From an uncultured Oscillospiraceae bacterium (GTDB lineage: Bacteria; Bacillota; Clostridia; Oscillospirales; Ruminococcaceae): a DNA stretch of 64,000 nt. The stretch spans positions 19,965-83,964 of the forward strand of contig CAKSEC010000011.1 in assembly GCA_934446355.1 (NCBI GenBank), written 5' to 3'. The notes below the pieces were generated by a model. That model searched no databases, was not told the DNA's origin, and saw nothing but the letters and a program-made list of their open reading frames with translations. A program made the translations under genes and the position numbers. This document shows, piece after piece, positions 1-7,686 of the stretch; within the stretch, counting starts at the first letter, position 1; the number at the start of each line of letters is the position of its first letter.

Positions 1-586
1 AGCCGCAGTAATTCTGGCGGTACAACCCGTATTCATGCGAAAGTTCGATCGAGCGGAGGTAGCCGCCGCGCTTCTTGAAATCAGACGGCAGAAGCTTCAC
101 GGGGTAGATCTCGGAAAGCTCCGAGCCAATCGCGTTTAGTTTGGCGGCGTTTTTCATCGGACTGATAGAAAGCGTCGAGCAGAAATAGTCAAAGCCATGC
201 TCGGCGGCGTACTGCGCAGCTTTCTCCAAGCGCAGGCGATAGCACACGAAGCAGCGTTCGCCGCCCTCAGGTAGGTCCTCAAGTCCCTTTACTGCGCTGT
301 AGAACTCCTCCGGACGGTACTCAGGAACGACCACCTCGGCGGGGTGCTTCATCGGAAGCTGCGAAACAAGGCGGCGAAGTTCCTCGGTGCGCTTGTCGAA
401 CTCCTCTTTCGGGGAGATGTTGGGGTTGTAGTAGAGCAGGGTTATGCTGAAATACTGCGAGAGGTATTCAAGGCAATAGCTGGAGCAGGGAGCGCAGCAG
501 CTGTGCAGAAGTAACCTAGGTACTTCGCCGTCAGGAATGGCGGCGATTATCGTATCAAGCATTTTCTGGTAGTTTGGCTTTTGCAT
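1..586 (-). CDS. queH: Epoxyqueuosine reductase QueH (C-terminus cut by window edge)
   Basis: QueH reduces epoxyqueuosine to queuosine in the anticodon of GUN tRNAs, replacing the unrelated cobalamin-dependent QueG. The first 195 residues are visible. They carry the family cysteines: a CC pair at 30-31, C34 and C38 in an HSCCAPC motif, and C112/C115 in RCFVC, which bind the metal centres. The ATG has an AAAGGA ribosome site 8 bases upstream. The gene runs off the left edge, so its end and downstream neighbours are not seen. The leader between this gene and the divergent flavoprotein promoter can fold into a nested hairpin (listed separately). Confidence 0.9.
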   Translation of the reverse strand, partial: MQKPNYQKMLDTIIAAIPDGEVPRLLLHSCCAPCSSYCLEYLSQYFSITLLYYNPNISPKEEFDKRTEELRRLVSQLPMKHPAEVVVPEYRPEEFYSAVKGLEDLPEGGERCFVCYRLRLEKAAQYAAEHGFDYFCSTLSISPMKNAAKLNAIGSELSEIYPVKLLPSDFKKRGGYLRSIELSHEYGLYRQNYCG

Positions 587-601
587 ACTTTATCCTTTCA
601 G

Positions 602-654
602 ACCGAGGAATTACCGCTAACAAAAAGTCGTTTTGTGCGGGTGATAGCCTCGGT
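602..654 (-). promoter_or_regulatory. Nested hairpin in queH leader
   Basis: On the queH strand ACCGAGG pairs perfectly with CCTCGGT. Inside it lie a CCGC/GCGG stem and an ACAAAA/TTTTGT stem with a GTCG loop. The structure ends about 16 bases before the queH start codon. The position suits a translational leader. I could not match it to the preQ1-I, -II or -III consensus, so any riboswitch role is inference. Confidence 0.35.
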
Positions 655-682
655 TGCATTTTTTCGCATTATGGTATATAAT
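654..682 (+). promoter_or_regulatory. Sigma-A type promoter
   Basis: TTGCAT, a 17-bp spacer and a perfect TATAAT. Initiation would fall at about 689, the first base of the tandem palindromes, so these would form the 5' end of the flavoprotein mRNA. Confidence 0.6.
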
Positions 683-688
683 AGATAA

Positions 689-780
689 GGGAAACGCTGA
701 ATAAAACAAAATCGGCACGTTCAAACGAGCGTACTCACGTGCCTGATTTTGTTACGCTTCGCTTTATTCAGCGTGTCCAC
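689..780 (+). repeat. 92-bp palindromic repeat, copy 1
   Basis: A near-perfect inverted repeat. GGGAAACGCTGAATAAA at the left pairs with the closing TTTATTCAGCGTGTCC, and ACAAAATCGGCACGT pairs with ACGTGCCTGATTTTGT around a short centre. A second copy follows with no gap. No transposase is nearby, so a MITE or REP-like element is likely. Confidence 0.8.
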
Positions 781-872
781 GGGAAACGCTGAATAAAACA
801 AAATCGACACGTTCAAACGAGCGAACTCACGTGCCTGATTTTGTTACGCTTCGCTTTATTCAGCGTATCCCT
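781..872 (+). repeat. 92-bp palindromic repeat, copy 2
   Basis: Direct tandem copy of the preceding palindrome, differing at only a few bases (for example GACACG for GGCACG). It ends about 48 bases before the start codon of the flavoprotein. Confidence 0.8.
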
Positions 873-920
873 GACCGCTCTTACGATAAAAGAGCGCATA
901 AACAGCAGGAGGTTTCATTT

Positions 921-1544
921 ATGAAAGTATTGTTAGTAAACGGCAGCCCGCACGTACACGGCTGCACAGACGCTGCGCTGCAGCACACCGCTTCGGTACT
1001 GGAGGAGCAGGGTATACATACAGAGATATTCTGGATAGGCAATCAGCCTATATCAGGCTGTATCGGCTGCGGTGCGTGCAAAAAGGGGCTTGGCAAGTGC
1101 TGCATTGACGATGTGGTGAATACATTCGTGCCGAAAGCGGCAGAAGCGGACGGCTTCATATTCGGCTCGCCGGTGCACTATGCGGCGATAGGCGGCGCAA
1201 TGGGCGCATTCATGGACAGGGCTTTCTATTCTGGCGGAAAGAATTTCGCCCATAAGCCTGCCGCAGGCGTTGTAAGCTGCCGCAGGGGCGGTGCTTCAGC
1301 AGCGTTCGATCAGCTTAACAAGTATTTCACGATCAATTCCATGCCCGTTGTATCCTCGCAGTACTGGAATCAGGTGCACGGCAATACGCCGGAGCAGGTA
1401 CAGCAGGATATCGAGGGACTGCAGACGCTGTCAACGCTCGCAAAGAACATGGCATGGCTTCTGAAATGTATCGAAGCCGGCAAGGCTGCAGGGATCGAAT
1501 GTCCTGTGCAGGAAAAGGTGATACGCACAAACTTTATCAGGTGA
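921..1544 (+). CDS. NADPH-dependent FMN reductase / iron-sulfur flavoprotein-like protein
   Basis: A 207-residue flavodoxin-fold protein. LLVNGSP at residues 4-10 is the FMN phosphate loop and FGSPVHY the second flavin loop. Cysteines at 47, 50, 53 and 60 give C-x2-C-x2-C-x6-C, the compact motif by which iron-sulfur flavoproteins bind a 4Fe-4S cluster. It probably shuttles electrons to a small acceptor; the substrate cannot be told. The chosen ATG has AGGAGG 8 bases upstream; a longer open frame begins inside the palindromic repeat and has no ribosome site. It converges on the antiporter gene through a shared terminator. Confidence 0.8.
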   Translation: MKVLLVNGSPHVHGCTDAALQHTASVLEEQGIHTEIFWIGNQPISGCIGCGACKKGLGKCCIDDVVNTFVPKAAEADGFIFGSPVHYAAIGGAMGAFMDRAFYSGGKNFAHKPAAGVVSCRRGGASAAFDQLNKYFTINSMPVVSSQYWNQVHGNTPEQVQQDIEGLQTLSTLAKNMAWLLKCIEAGKAAGIECPVQEKVIRTNFIR

Positions 1545-1580
1545 GTGCTTATTTCCTGCGGGAATGTAAATTCAATATGC

Positions 1581-1614
1581 AAAATGGGGCTGCAACTTCA
1601 CAGCCCCATTTTTC
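1581..1614. terminator. Bidirectional rho-independent terminator
   Basis: AAAATGGGGCTG pairs with CAGCCCCATTTT across an 8-base loop. T runs follow on the plus strand and also read out on the minus strand, serving the convergent flavoprotein and antiporter genes. Confidence 0.8.
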
Positions 1615-1615
1615 T

Positions 1616-2878
1616 TTAGTATTCTGCGGGAACTTCCTCAGTAACAAGTTCGTCAGGGTGACCGCCGTCGCTGCGGGGCTTGGGGTCGTTCTTGAACAGC
1701 AGCTTTAGTATAATGGGGACGGATATCGACGAAACTATGATAAGCAGAATAACGGCAAGGAAGTACCGCTGTTCCACCATTCCGACGGCTAGTCCCTTGT
1801 TGGCGACTATAAGGGCGACTTCGCCACGCGTCATCATACCCACGCCGATTTTGAGAGAGTCTTTCCAGCTGTTGCGGAAAGCCTTTGCAGCTAGTCCGCA
1901 GCCTATAATCTTTCCGATAAGCGCAACGGCAACGAATGCGAGCGAGAACCACAGCAGGTCGAGCGTGAAGCCGTCAAACGTGATATTCAGCCCTATGCTG
2001 GCGAAGAACACCGGACCGAACAGCATATAGGAGCTGATGTCCATTTTGCCGGCGATATATTCGGCGTCACGCAGGTTGCACAGGATTATTCCGGCAACAT
2101 ATGCGCCGGTGATGTCCGCAATGCCGAAGAACGCTTCTGCACAGTACGCCATCAGGAAGCACAGAACAAGTCCGAATATCGGAATGCGGCGCTGGTGGTA
2201 GAATTTCTTGTCAAGGAACTTGAACAGATAATACATCAGGAAGCCAACGCCGAAGCTGAACACTATGAACAGACCGGTCTTGATGAATACGTCGGCGATA
2301 GGCGAACTTGTTATTGCTGCCGCGGAATCGTCCTTTCCGCCCTCGATACCTATTACAACGGTGAGCACGATTATTCCGATAACGTCGTCGATAATGGCTG
2401 CGCTGACGATAGTCGTACCTATGCGGCTTTTCAGGTGTCCAAGCTCACGCAGCGCCTGAACCGTGATGCTGACCGATGTAGCGGTCATTATCGTGCCGAT
2501 GAACAGCGCCTGATTCACGACATTTCCGCCCATTGCCGCCGACGGGTCGATACTGCAGTAGATGTTGTACATCAGGAAGCCGCCCGCCATAGGCACGAAT
2601 ACGCCTGCGAGCGCAACGCACAATGCTACGGGTCCGGTTTTCAGCAGGTCTTTCAGGTTGGTTTCCAGTCCCGCGGAGAACATCAGGATAACCACGCCTA
2701 TTTCGGCGAGGGTCTTGATGAAGCTGTCCGCTTCGACAAGGCCAAGCACCGCCTGTCCGATTATAAGTCCTGCCAGTATCTGACCGACAACCTGCGGGGC
2801 TTTCAGCTTTTTGGCTGCAAGTCCCATAAGCTTCGCAGATATCAGGATTATTGCCAGATTCTTAAAGCATTCTACCAT
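1616..2878 (-). CDS. Cation:proton antiporter (CPA2 / KefB-like membrane domain)
   Basis: A 420-residue integral membrane protein with about 12 hydrophobic segments. It has CPA2 family features: an N-terminal half rich in GL.IGQ and FSAGLE motifs, the middle IIDDVIGIIVL segment carrying the paired aspartates of the ion site, and a late MMTRGEVALIVANKG stretch. It should exchange Na+ or K+ for protons. No C-terminal RCK/TrkA-N regulatory domain is present; the protein ends in a short polar tail. GAGGTG precedes the ATG. It is a single-gene unit with its own promoter, whose spacer is a perfect dyad. Confidence 0.88.
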   Translation of the reverse strand: MVECFKNLAIILISAKLMGLAAKKLKAPQVVGQILAGLIIGQAVLGLVEADSFIKTLAEIGVVILMFSAGLETNLKDLLKTGPVALCVALAGVFVPMAGGFLMYNIYCSIDPSAAMGGNVVNQALFIGTIMTATSVSITVQALRELGHLKSRIGTTIVSAAIIDDVIGIIVLTVVIGIEGGKDDSAAAITSSPIADVFIKTGLFIVFSFGVGFLMYYLFKFLDKKFYHQRRIPIFGLVLCFLMAYCAEAFFGIADITGAYVAGIILCNLRDAEYIAGKMDISSYMLFGPVFFASIGLNITFDGFTLDLLWFSLAFVAVALIGKIIGCGLAAKAFRNSWKDSLKIGVGMMTRGEVALIVANKGLAVGMVEQRYFLAVILLIIVSSISVPIILKLLFKNDPKPRSDGGHPDELVTEEVPAEY

Positions 2879-2920
2879 ATGTTATGCACCTCGATTATAT
2901 AATCACAAAAGTCCTATGAT

Positions 2921-2949
2921 ATTATACACTATACTCGATAGTGTTTCAA
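2921..2949 (-). promoter_or_regulatory. Antiporter promoter with dyad in the spacer
   Basis: On the minus strand TTGAAA, 17 bp, TATAAT. The spacer CACTATCGAGTATAGTG is itself an inverted repeat, CACTAT and ATAGTG around five bases, in the right place for an operator that would block RNA polymerase. Confidence 0.7.
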
Positions 2950-3053
2950 TACCAATTGTCAACAACTTTTGCGCTTATTGACGAGTATTTTTTGGAGAAC
3001 TGGGGAAATTACTAGAATAAAGGCAGAACAAATGAACGTGAAAAAGGTGAAAA

Positions 3054-3545
3054 ATGCAGCAGAATGAATATAAAGAATGCCGCAGGCTCCTGAGTCCTGC
3101 GGCGGGTCAGGTGTTTCCTATGAGAGAACTCAGGCTGAACGGGGAATCCGAACGAATGTCCGGCGAGGGCTTCGCCGTGGCTGCGGCGGGCGGGATAAGG
3201 GGAATGCTGTTCCGTGCAGCGCCTGCGGTAGAGATATGCGCGCCTGCTGACGGGGCAGTCACGGCGGTGTTCGAGGACAGCAGGGGCTTCCGGCTGAGGA
3301 CAGGGGACGGGCTGACGCTGGTCGTCGAACTTCCTGAGCCTGCGGAGTTCTATATCAGCACAGGCGACCTCGCCGCTGCGGGCGAGCCAGTCTGCCGTGT
3401 GTCGCAGGAGGGCTTCCGCCGTGGAAGCGCAGGCGCAATGGTCAGATTCGAGGACCCTGAGCGTATCACGGAGTTTCACGTGACTTCCGGAGTTAAACGC
3501 AGCGGAAAGCCGGCGGCGCAGTACAGCATAAGAGAGCCGGAATAA
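3054..3545 (+). CDS. PTS glucose-type EIIA domain protein lacking the catalytic histidine
   Basis: A 163-residue stand-alone domain. It keeps the EIIA(Glc) fold landmarks: SPAAGQVFPM near the start, SGEGFAV, APADGAVTAVFEDS, and a late GxxV.RVSQE. The region that normally reads HIGxDTV, with the phosphorylated histidine, reads TLVVELPEPAEF, and the auxiliary histidine (HAxGI) reads SRGFRL. It therefore cannot be phosphorylated in the usual way and may act as a regulator or be decaying. AAAGGTG precedes the ATG. No PTS permease is nearby. The longer frame on the opposite strand is a shadow. Confidence 0.7.
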   Translation: MQQNEYKECRRLLSPAAGQVFPMRELRLNGESERMSGEGFAVAAAGGIRGMLFRAAPAVEICAPADGAVTAVFEDSRGFRLRTGDGLTLVVELPEPAEFYISTGDLAAAGEPVCRVSQEGFRRGSAGAMVRFEDPERITEFHVTSGVKRSGKPAAQYSIREPE

Positions 3546-3549
3546 AACG

Positions 3550-3589
3550 AAAACACCGTATGGTATTCTCAAAGTCCATACGGTGTTTT
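3550..3589. terminator. Bidirectional rho-independent terminator
   Basis: AAAACACCGTATGG pairs perfectly with CCATACGGTGTTTT. The A and T ends give U tails on both strands, between the convergent EIIA-like and transglutaminase genes. Confidence 0.85.
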
Positions 3590-3599
3590 GGTTATGCGG

Positions 3600-5018
3600 T
3601 CAGGATAAAGCGAAGTAATCCCGATGTTCAAATCTGGTCACACGGTGGTCGTGAGAAAGCAGCGTGTTGTCGATATCGAAGTACTGAAAGTCGTAAGGGG
3701 CGATAAAATAATTGCCGAACTCATAGTCGTTAGAGGAGTCCCACACGGTATCAACCCAGATACGCCTGCCGTCTATGATGACCATGTTCCATGAATGCGA
3801 ACGCTCGTCTGACGGGGCGGTCTGCAGGAAGCAGCGGCTGCCGGTTACCACGCTGCCCGAAGCGTTATAGCAGTCGATACCCTGCGCCTGACATAAGGCG
3901 GAATATAGGTTCGTCCAGCCGAAGCACACCGAGCGGTGATATGTCAGCACGTAGTCCAGCGTTATCACCTCGTCGAGATCGCCGCCGTCCTTTGCGTCGT
4001 GGTCGTAGTAAATATTCTGCGATACCCATTCCGCAAGCGCACGAGCCTTGCTGTAATCGTCCGTAAGTCCTGCGCAGACGGTGTCGGATATTTCCTTTAC
4101 CTGCTGCAATAGCTGTGCGGCTCTCTGAGTATCACCGTCCGGTGTTATGTGCAGCAGAACGCCGTCCTTTTCAAGTTCTATCGGCGAGTATGAAGCTTCG
4201 AGATTCCGCTGTGCGGGCAGTTCGTCTGCGGGCACGGGGCGGGAGGTAGTTCCGGTCATTTCAAAGACGTAGTACATTCCTGCGGCGGATTCGGTCCTTA
4301 CCACTATTATATAGTAGCCGGGAGCGAACCCCGACAGGTCGAGCGTACCGGAAAAGAAATCGCCGGAGCACTGCAGGTCATAGCTGTGGACCTCAGGGTT
4401 AAACACATACACGGCTTTTATAGGGTCGCCGGAATACACGCCGGAAAAGCTAACGCTCTGCGGCAGAAACTCGAACCGGATATAGTGCTGCGGGTCGCCG
4501 GAGGTCAGAAGTATATTCTGCGGGGTGCTGTCCTCGTCGGCGGGTTCTTCGCAGGTGGAAACCGGTGCGGTCGTGGTGGTAGTGTCGGCGCTTCGGCTGG
4601 TGGTATTTGCGGACGATACCGAAGCGGCAGACGAAGCAGAAGAGGTCGTCTGCAAAGTCCCCGACTGCGTGGTATTATCTGCGGCAGAGGAAGCGGAGGA
4701 AGCCTCGCTGTGAGCGGCTGCCGAGCCGGAGGTGTTGTCGGTTTCCTGCTCGGAATACTCCGCAGCGGTCGTGGAATATGAAGAACTCTCGTCAGCCGAT
4801 GAAGCTGTGGTATCTGCGCCGCCTGAAATGTCGCTGATGTGCGGCTGCATATCCTCACCTGAAGCAGACGCGCCATTATCCGGAAAAATAAGTTCAGGCA
4901 CGCTGACATTGCCGCCGCCGTTTTTCCCTGAAAGCCGCAGAGCCATTACAGCGGAAGCCGCAATTACTATAAAAACAGCCGCCGCGCCTATGACCGGCTT
5001 GATTTTCAAACCCATCAC
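3600..5018 (-). CDS. Membrane-anchored transglutaminase-like protein
   Basis: 472 residues. A short cytoplasmic tip and one hydrophobic segment (about 8-28) are followed by a Ser/Thr/Ala-rich linker to about residue 165, a beta-rich middle domain and a C-terminal transglutaminase-like domain. The triad is visible: Cys365 in SVCFGW, His408 in HSWN and Asp423 in WVDTVWD. It is probably a cell-surface peptidase or cross-linking enzyme. The start may be GTG, or the ATG directly after it, both close behind AGGGAG. It lies 57 bp downstream of the DUF4830-like gene on the same strand, so the two are probably co-transcribed. Confidence 0.75.
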   Translation of the reverse strand: MMGLKIKPVIGAAAVFIVIAASAVMALRLSGKNGGGNVSVPELIFPDNGASASGEDMQPHISDISGGADTTASSADESSSYSTTAAEYSEQETDNTSGSAAAHSEASSASSAADNTTQSGTLQTTSSASSAASVSSANTTSRSADTTTTTAPVSTCEEPADEDSTPQNILLTSGDPQHYIRFEFLPQSVSFSGVYSGDPIKAVYVFNPEVHSYDLQCSGDFFSGTLDLSGFAPGYYIIVVRTESAAGMYYVFEMTGTTSRPVPADELPAQRNLEASYSPIELEKDGVLLHITPDGDTQRAAQLLQQVKEISDTVCAGLTDDYSKARALAEWVSQNIYYDHDAKDGGDLDEVITLDYVLTYHRSVCFGWTNLYSALCQAQGIDCYNASGSVVTGSRCFLQTAPSDERSHSWNMVIIDGRRIWVDTVWDSSNDYEFGNYFIAPYDFQYFDIDNTLLSHDHRVTRFEHRDYFALS

Positions 5019-5075
5019 TCCCTTTATTTTATGTCCTTATTCTACCGCATAAAGGGAGTTTTGTCAAGGTCGGAT

Positions 5076-5519
5076 TCAGTTCACGGCAAGCACGGTCTGC
5101 ATTCCTCCGGCTTCTGCAGAGGTTATGTCTGCGCCGATTATGACCCCGTTTTCGACCAGAAGGTGCGCATAAAGCGGCACAGGGTCGTCGTCAGTGCGCT
5201 TTATACTATAGGTATACTGTCTGACTGTGTGCGCACGGTACTTTTTCAGGTCGAAGCCCTGCTTCTTCTGCAGCGCATTGTATTCCTGATACACTTCGTC
5301 AAAATTCACAGGAATGCGTATTTCTTTTGTATCGGTGTGAGATAAGCCGGCGTCCCAGCCGAAGCTTTCTATGTAGGCGATACGCTGTGCGTTGCTTTCG
5401 CCGGGTATTCCTGACGAGCCGTTCACAAAAAGCCGGAAAACTATCCAGACCGCTGCGCAGACAAGCAGCAGTACCCCGACCACAGCCGGCAGCCTTGAAC
5501 GGTTTTGGCGTTCTTTCAT
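5076..5519 (-). CDS. DUF4830-like membrane-anchored protein
   Basis: 147 residues with an N-terminal basic tip, one membrane segment (about 11-31) and an extracellular domain. The features ESFGW, IPVNFDEVYQEYNALQKKQG, YRQYTYSIKR-like and a C-terminal VENGVIIGADI fit the DUF4830 family as I remember it. Function is unknown. The ATG has a full GGAGGT site. It is the first gene of a two-gene unit with the transglutaminase-like protein. Confidence 0.6.
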   Translation of the reverse strand: MKERQNRSRLPAVVGVLLLVCAAVWIVFRLFVNGSSGIPGESNAQRIAYIESFGWDAGLSHTDTKEIRIPVNFDEVYQEYNALQKKQGFDLKKYRAHTVRQYTYSIKRTDDDPVPLYAHLLVENGVIIGADITSAEAGGMQTVLAVN

Positions 5520-6015
5520 AATATGACCTCCTTTATGGTTGACAAATCAGCCTGTTGAAGATACTTTTTCAACAAGCTGTGACCTGACGGGTCTATAATA
5601 TAGACGAGTTCAGTGAAATATGCACAAAAAAGCCTTTGATTTTCTGGCAATATATCGTTCAGCCTGTCCCCGCAAACAATATATGTGTATATCTTGTGAA
5701 ATATTTCATAGATTTTGTGGTGGATTGCACAAATTCAACTGCCCTGTTTTGGCATAATCTACAAACTTTCTTTCAGGTTTTTTTGAAATAGTGAAAATAC
5801 GCCGGATTTTTGTGCAATACCACTAGCTAGACCGCTGTTTTTTTGGTGTTGTTTTGTAGGTGTTGGTTAATATTCATAAACGCATTCAGAAATATTTGTT
5901 GACTTAGGCTCTTTTTTTTTCTGCGGGATTTTGGTATTATATTAGTAGCGAAATAGCTGAGGGATCCTTTGCGGGTTCTGAAATATTATCAAGTAATATC
6001 AGGAGGTCATTTCAA
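5520..6015. other. Long AT-rich intergenic region upstream of the ABC ATPase
   Basis: About 500 bp with no credible gene. It holds a TGTTGA/TCAACA hairpin near 5553-5575, runs of T, a TATAAT at about 5595 and TATTAT at about 5935, but I found no -35/-10 pair with good spacing. The downstream ATPase mRNA must start in this stretch. Confidence 0.5.
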
Positions 6016-7158
6016 ATGGCAAGCTTATCACTCAGAGGCATATACAAGCGTTATCCGGGCGGCGTTGTTGCCGTATCCGATTTCACCATGAATATCAAGG
6101 ACAAGGAGTTCATCGTACTCGTTGGTCCTTCCGGCTGCGGTAAGTCCACCACACTGCGTATGATCGCCGGTCTGGAGGAGATCTCCGAGGGCGAGATGTT
6201 CATAGGCGAGCGCCTTGTAAACGACGTTGCTCCTAAGGACAGAGATATCGCAATGGTATTCCAGAACTACGCTCTGTATCCTCATATGTCTGTTTTCGAC
6301 AACATGGCATTCGGTCTGAAGCTTCGTAAGGTTCCTAAGGACGAGATAAAGAAGCTTGTTGAGGAAGCTGCAAAGATCCTCGACATCTCTCACCTGCTCG
6401 ACAGAAAGCCGAAGGCTCTCTCCGGTGGTCAGAGACAGCGTGTGGCTCTGGGACGTGCTATCGTTCGTGATCCTCAGGTCTTCCTGCTTGACGAGCCGCT
6501 GTCAAACCTCGACGCAAAGCTGCGTGCACAGATGAGAACTGAGCTTTCCAAGCTGCACAAGAAGCTGGGTACTACATTCATCTACGTAACCCACGACCAG
6601 ACAGAGGCTATGACGATGGGTGACCGTATCGTTGTTATGAAGGACGGTTACATTCAGCAGATCGATTCTCCTATCAATCTGTATGAGAACCCTGTTAATA
6701 AGTTCGTTGCAGGCTTCATCGGCTCTCCGCAGATGAACTTTATCCCTGCAAAGCTTCTCATGATGAACGGCAAGTATACTGTTGAGTTCGGTTCTGAGGA
6801 CACCAAGACCTCCAGAGGCCGCAAGTTCTATGTTGAACTGCCCTCTGCAAAGGCTGACAACGACGCTCTCAAGTATTATGTAGATAAGGAAGTTATCCTC
6901 GGTATCCGTCCTGAGAACATTCACGATGAAGAAATGTTCCTCTCCAACGCAAAGACCGGTATCATTGAGGCTTCTGTTGACGTAACCGAAATGCTCGGTG
7001 CTGAGACCTTCCTGTACCTCACCTGCGAGGGTATCCCGCTCACAGCTAGAGTATCACCGAGATGCACCGCTCGTCCTCAGGACGTAGTTAAGCTTGCTCT
7101 CGATCCGAACAAGATCCACCTGTTCGACGCTGCTGACGAGCACTCCCTGCTCTCTTAA
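6016..7158 (+). CDS. Sugar ABC transporter ATP-binding protein (MsmK/UgpC type)
   Basis: The 380-residue ATPase energises CUT1-type oligosaccharide importers. Walker A GPSGCGKST is at 37-45, the signature LSGGQ at 135-139, Walker B FLLDEP at 156-161 and the switch His at 193. The C-terminal 130 residues form the MalK-like regulatory TOBE/OB region. No permease or binding-protein gene is adjacent. In Firmicutes such an orphan MsmK commonly serves several distant sugar transporters, which would explain this. Codons are skewed to GCT, GGT and CTC compared with neighbours, consistent with high expression. AGGAGG precedes the ATG. Confidence 0.9.
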   Translation: MASLSLRGIYKRYPGGVVAVSDFTMNIKDKEFIVLVGPSGCGKSTTLRMIAGLEEISEGEMFIGERLVNDVAPKDRDIAMVFQNYALYPHMSVFDNMAFGLKLRKVPKDEIKKLVEEAAKILDISHLLDRKPKALSGGQRQRVALGRAIVRDPQVFLLDEPLSNLDAKLRAQMRTELSKLHKKLGTTFIYVTHDQTEAMTMGDRIVVMKDGYIQQIDSPINLYENPVNKFVAGFIGSPQMNFIPAKLLMMNGKYTVEFGSEDTKTSRGRKFYVELPSAKADNDALKYYVDKEVILGIRPENIHDEEMFLSNAKTGIIEASVDVTEMLGAETFLYLTCEGIPLTARVSPRCTARPQDVVKLALDPNKIHLFDAADEHSLLS

Positions 7159-7187
7159 TTGAGAACATAGCGAATAATCGCTGACTG

Positions 7188-7216
7188 CGGCGCAGCTTTC
7201 GGGCTGCGCCGTTTTT
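7188..7216 (+). terminator. Rho-independent terminator
   Basis: CGGCGCAGC pairs with GCTGCGCCG across a 6-base loop and is followed by TTTTTG, just downstream of the ABC ATPase. Confidence 0.85.
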
Positions 7217-7233
7217 GTATTATGAGGTGAGAA

Positions 7234-7686
7234 GTGAAGAAGCTAGGTTACGCAGGTATAACTGCCGCGGGATTTCTGACGACTATTGCCAGCGTTGCAG
7301 CAGGCGCAGGGCTTATCGGGCTGATAGTGAACTATCTGGAAGAGTGGATCGTACTGTACATGATAGGCCCGCTTATCATCTGTGCGGCTGCGGGCATGGT
7401 CCACAGGGCTTTCCGCCGTGTTATCCGCAGAAAGCTGCATATGAAAACCACTCTGTATTCTTTTGTGAGCCACGGCGTGCCGATTATATGCGGAATCGTC
7501 GGCGTGGTGCTTGGAGCAGGGGAGTATTTAGAGCCTGAGCCAAGAGCCTACACATTCATTGCGGGTATTGCAATGTTTGTTGCCGGTTCGCTCGGCGGTC
7601 TTTTTGCAACGGCGCTGGACAGATTCTTTGACGGCGGACCTGAGGTGAAGAAAACAAACTCCGACAGGAGGGGAACGAATGAATAA
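7234..7686 (+). CDS. Unrecognised four-helix membrane protein
   Basis: 150 residues starting at GTG behind GAGGTG. Four hydrophobic segments lie at about 8-32, 36-56, 80-101 and 106-128, with a basic loop (HRAFRRVIRRKLH) between the second and third and a polar C-terminus. I recognise no family. Its 3' end overlaps the start of the moxR gene by 8 bp, so the two are probably translationally coupled and may work together at the membrane. Confidence 0.65.
   Translation: MKKLGYAGITAAGFLTTIASVAAGAGLIGLIVNYLEEWIVLYMIGPLIICAAAGMVHRAFRRVIRRKLHMKTTLYSFVSHGVPIICGIVGVVLGAGEYLEPEPRAYTFIAGIAMFVAGSLGGLFATALDRFFDGGPEVKKTNSDRRGTNE

Noticed and set aside
689..872. Insertion sequence
   Set aside because: No transposase frame between or beside the palindromes.
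831..920. N-terminal extension of the flavoprotein
   Set aside because: It starts inside the palindromic repeat without a ribosome site; the family start LLVNGSP and an AGGAGG site support the ATG at 921.
3012..3572. 186-residue frame on the minus strand
   Set aside because: Antisense to the EIIA-like gene, low-complexity Arg/Ser composition, crosses the terminator, no ribosome site.
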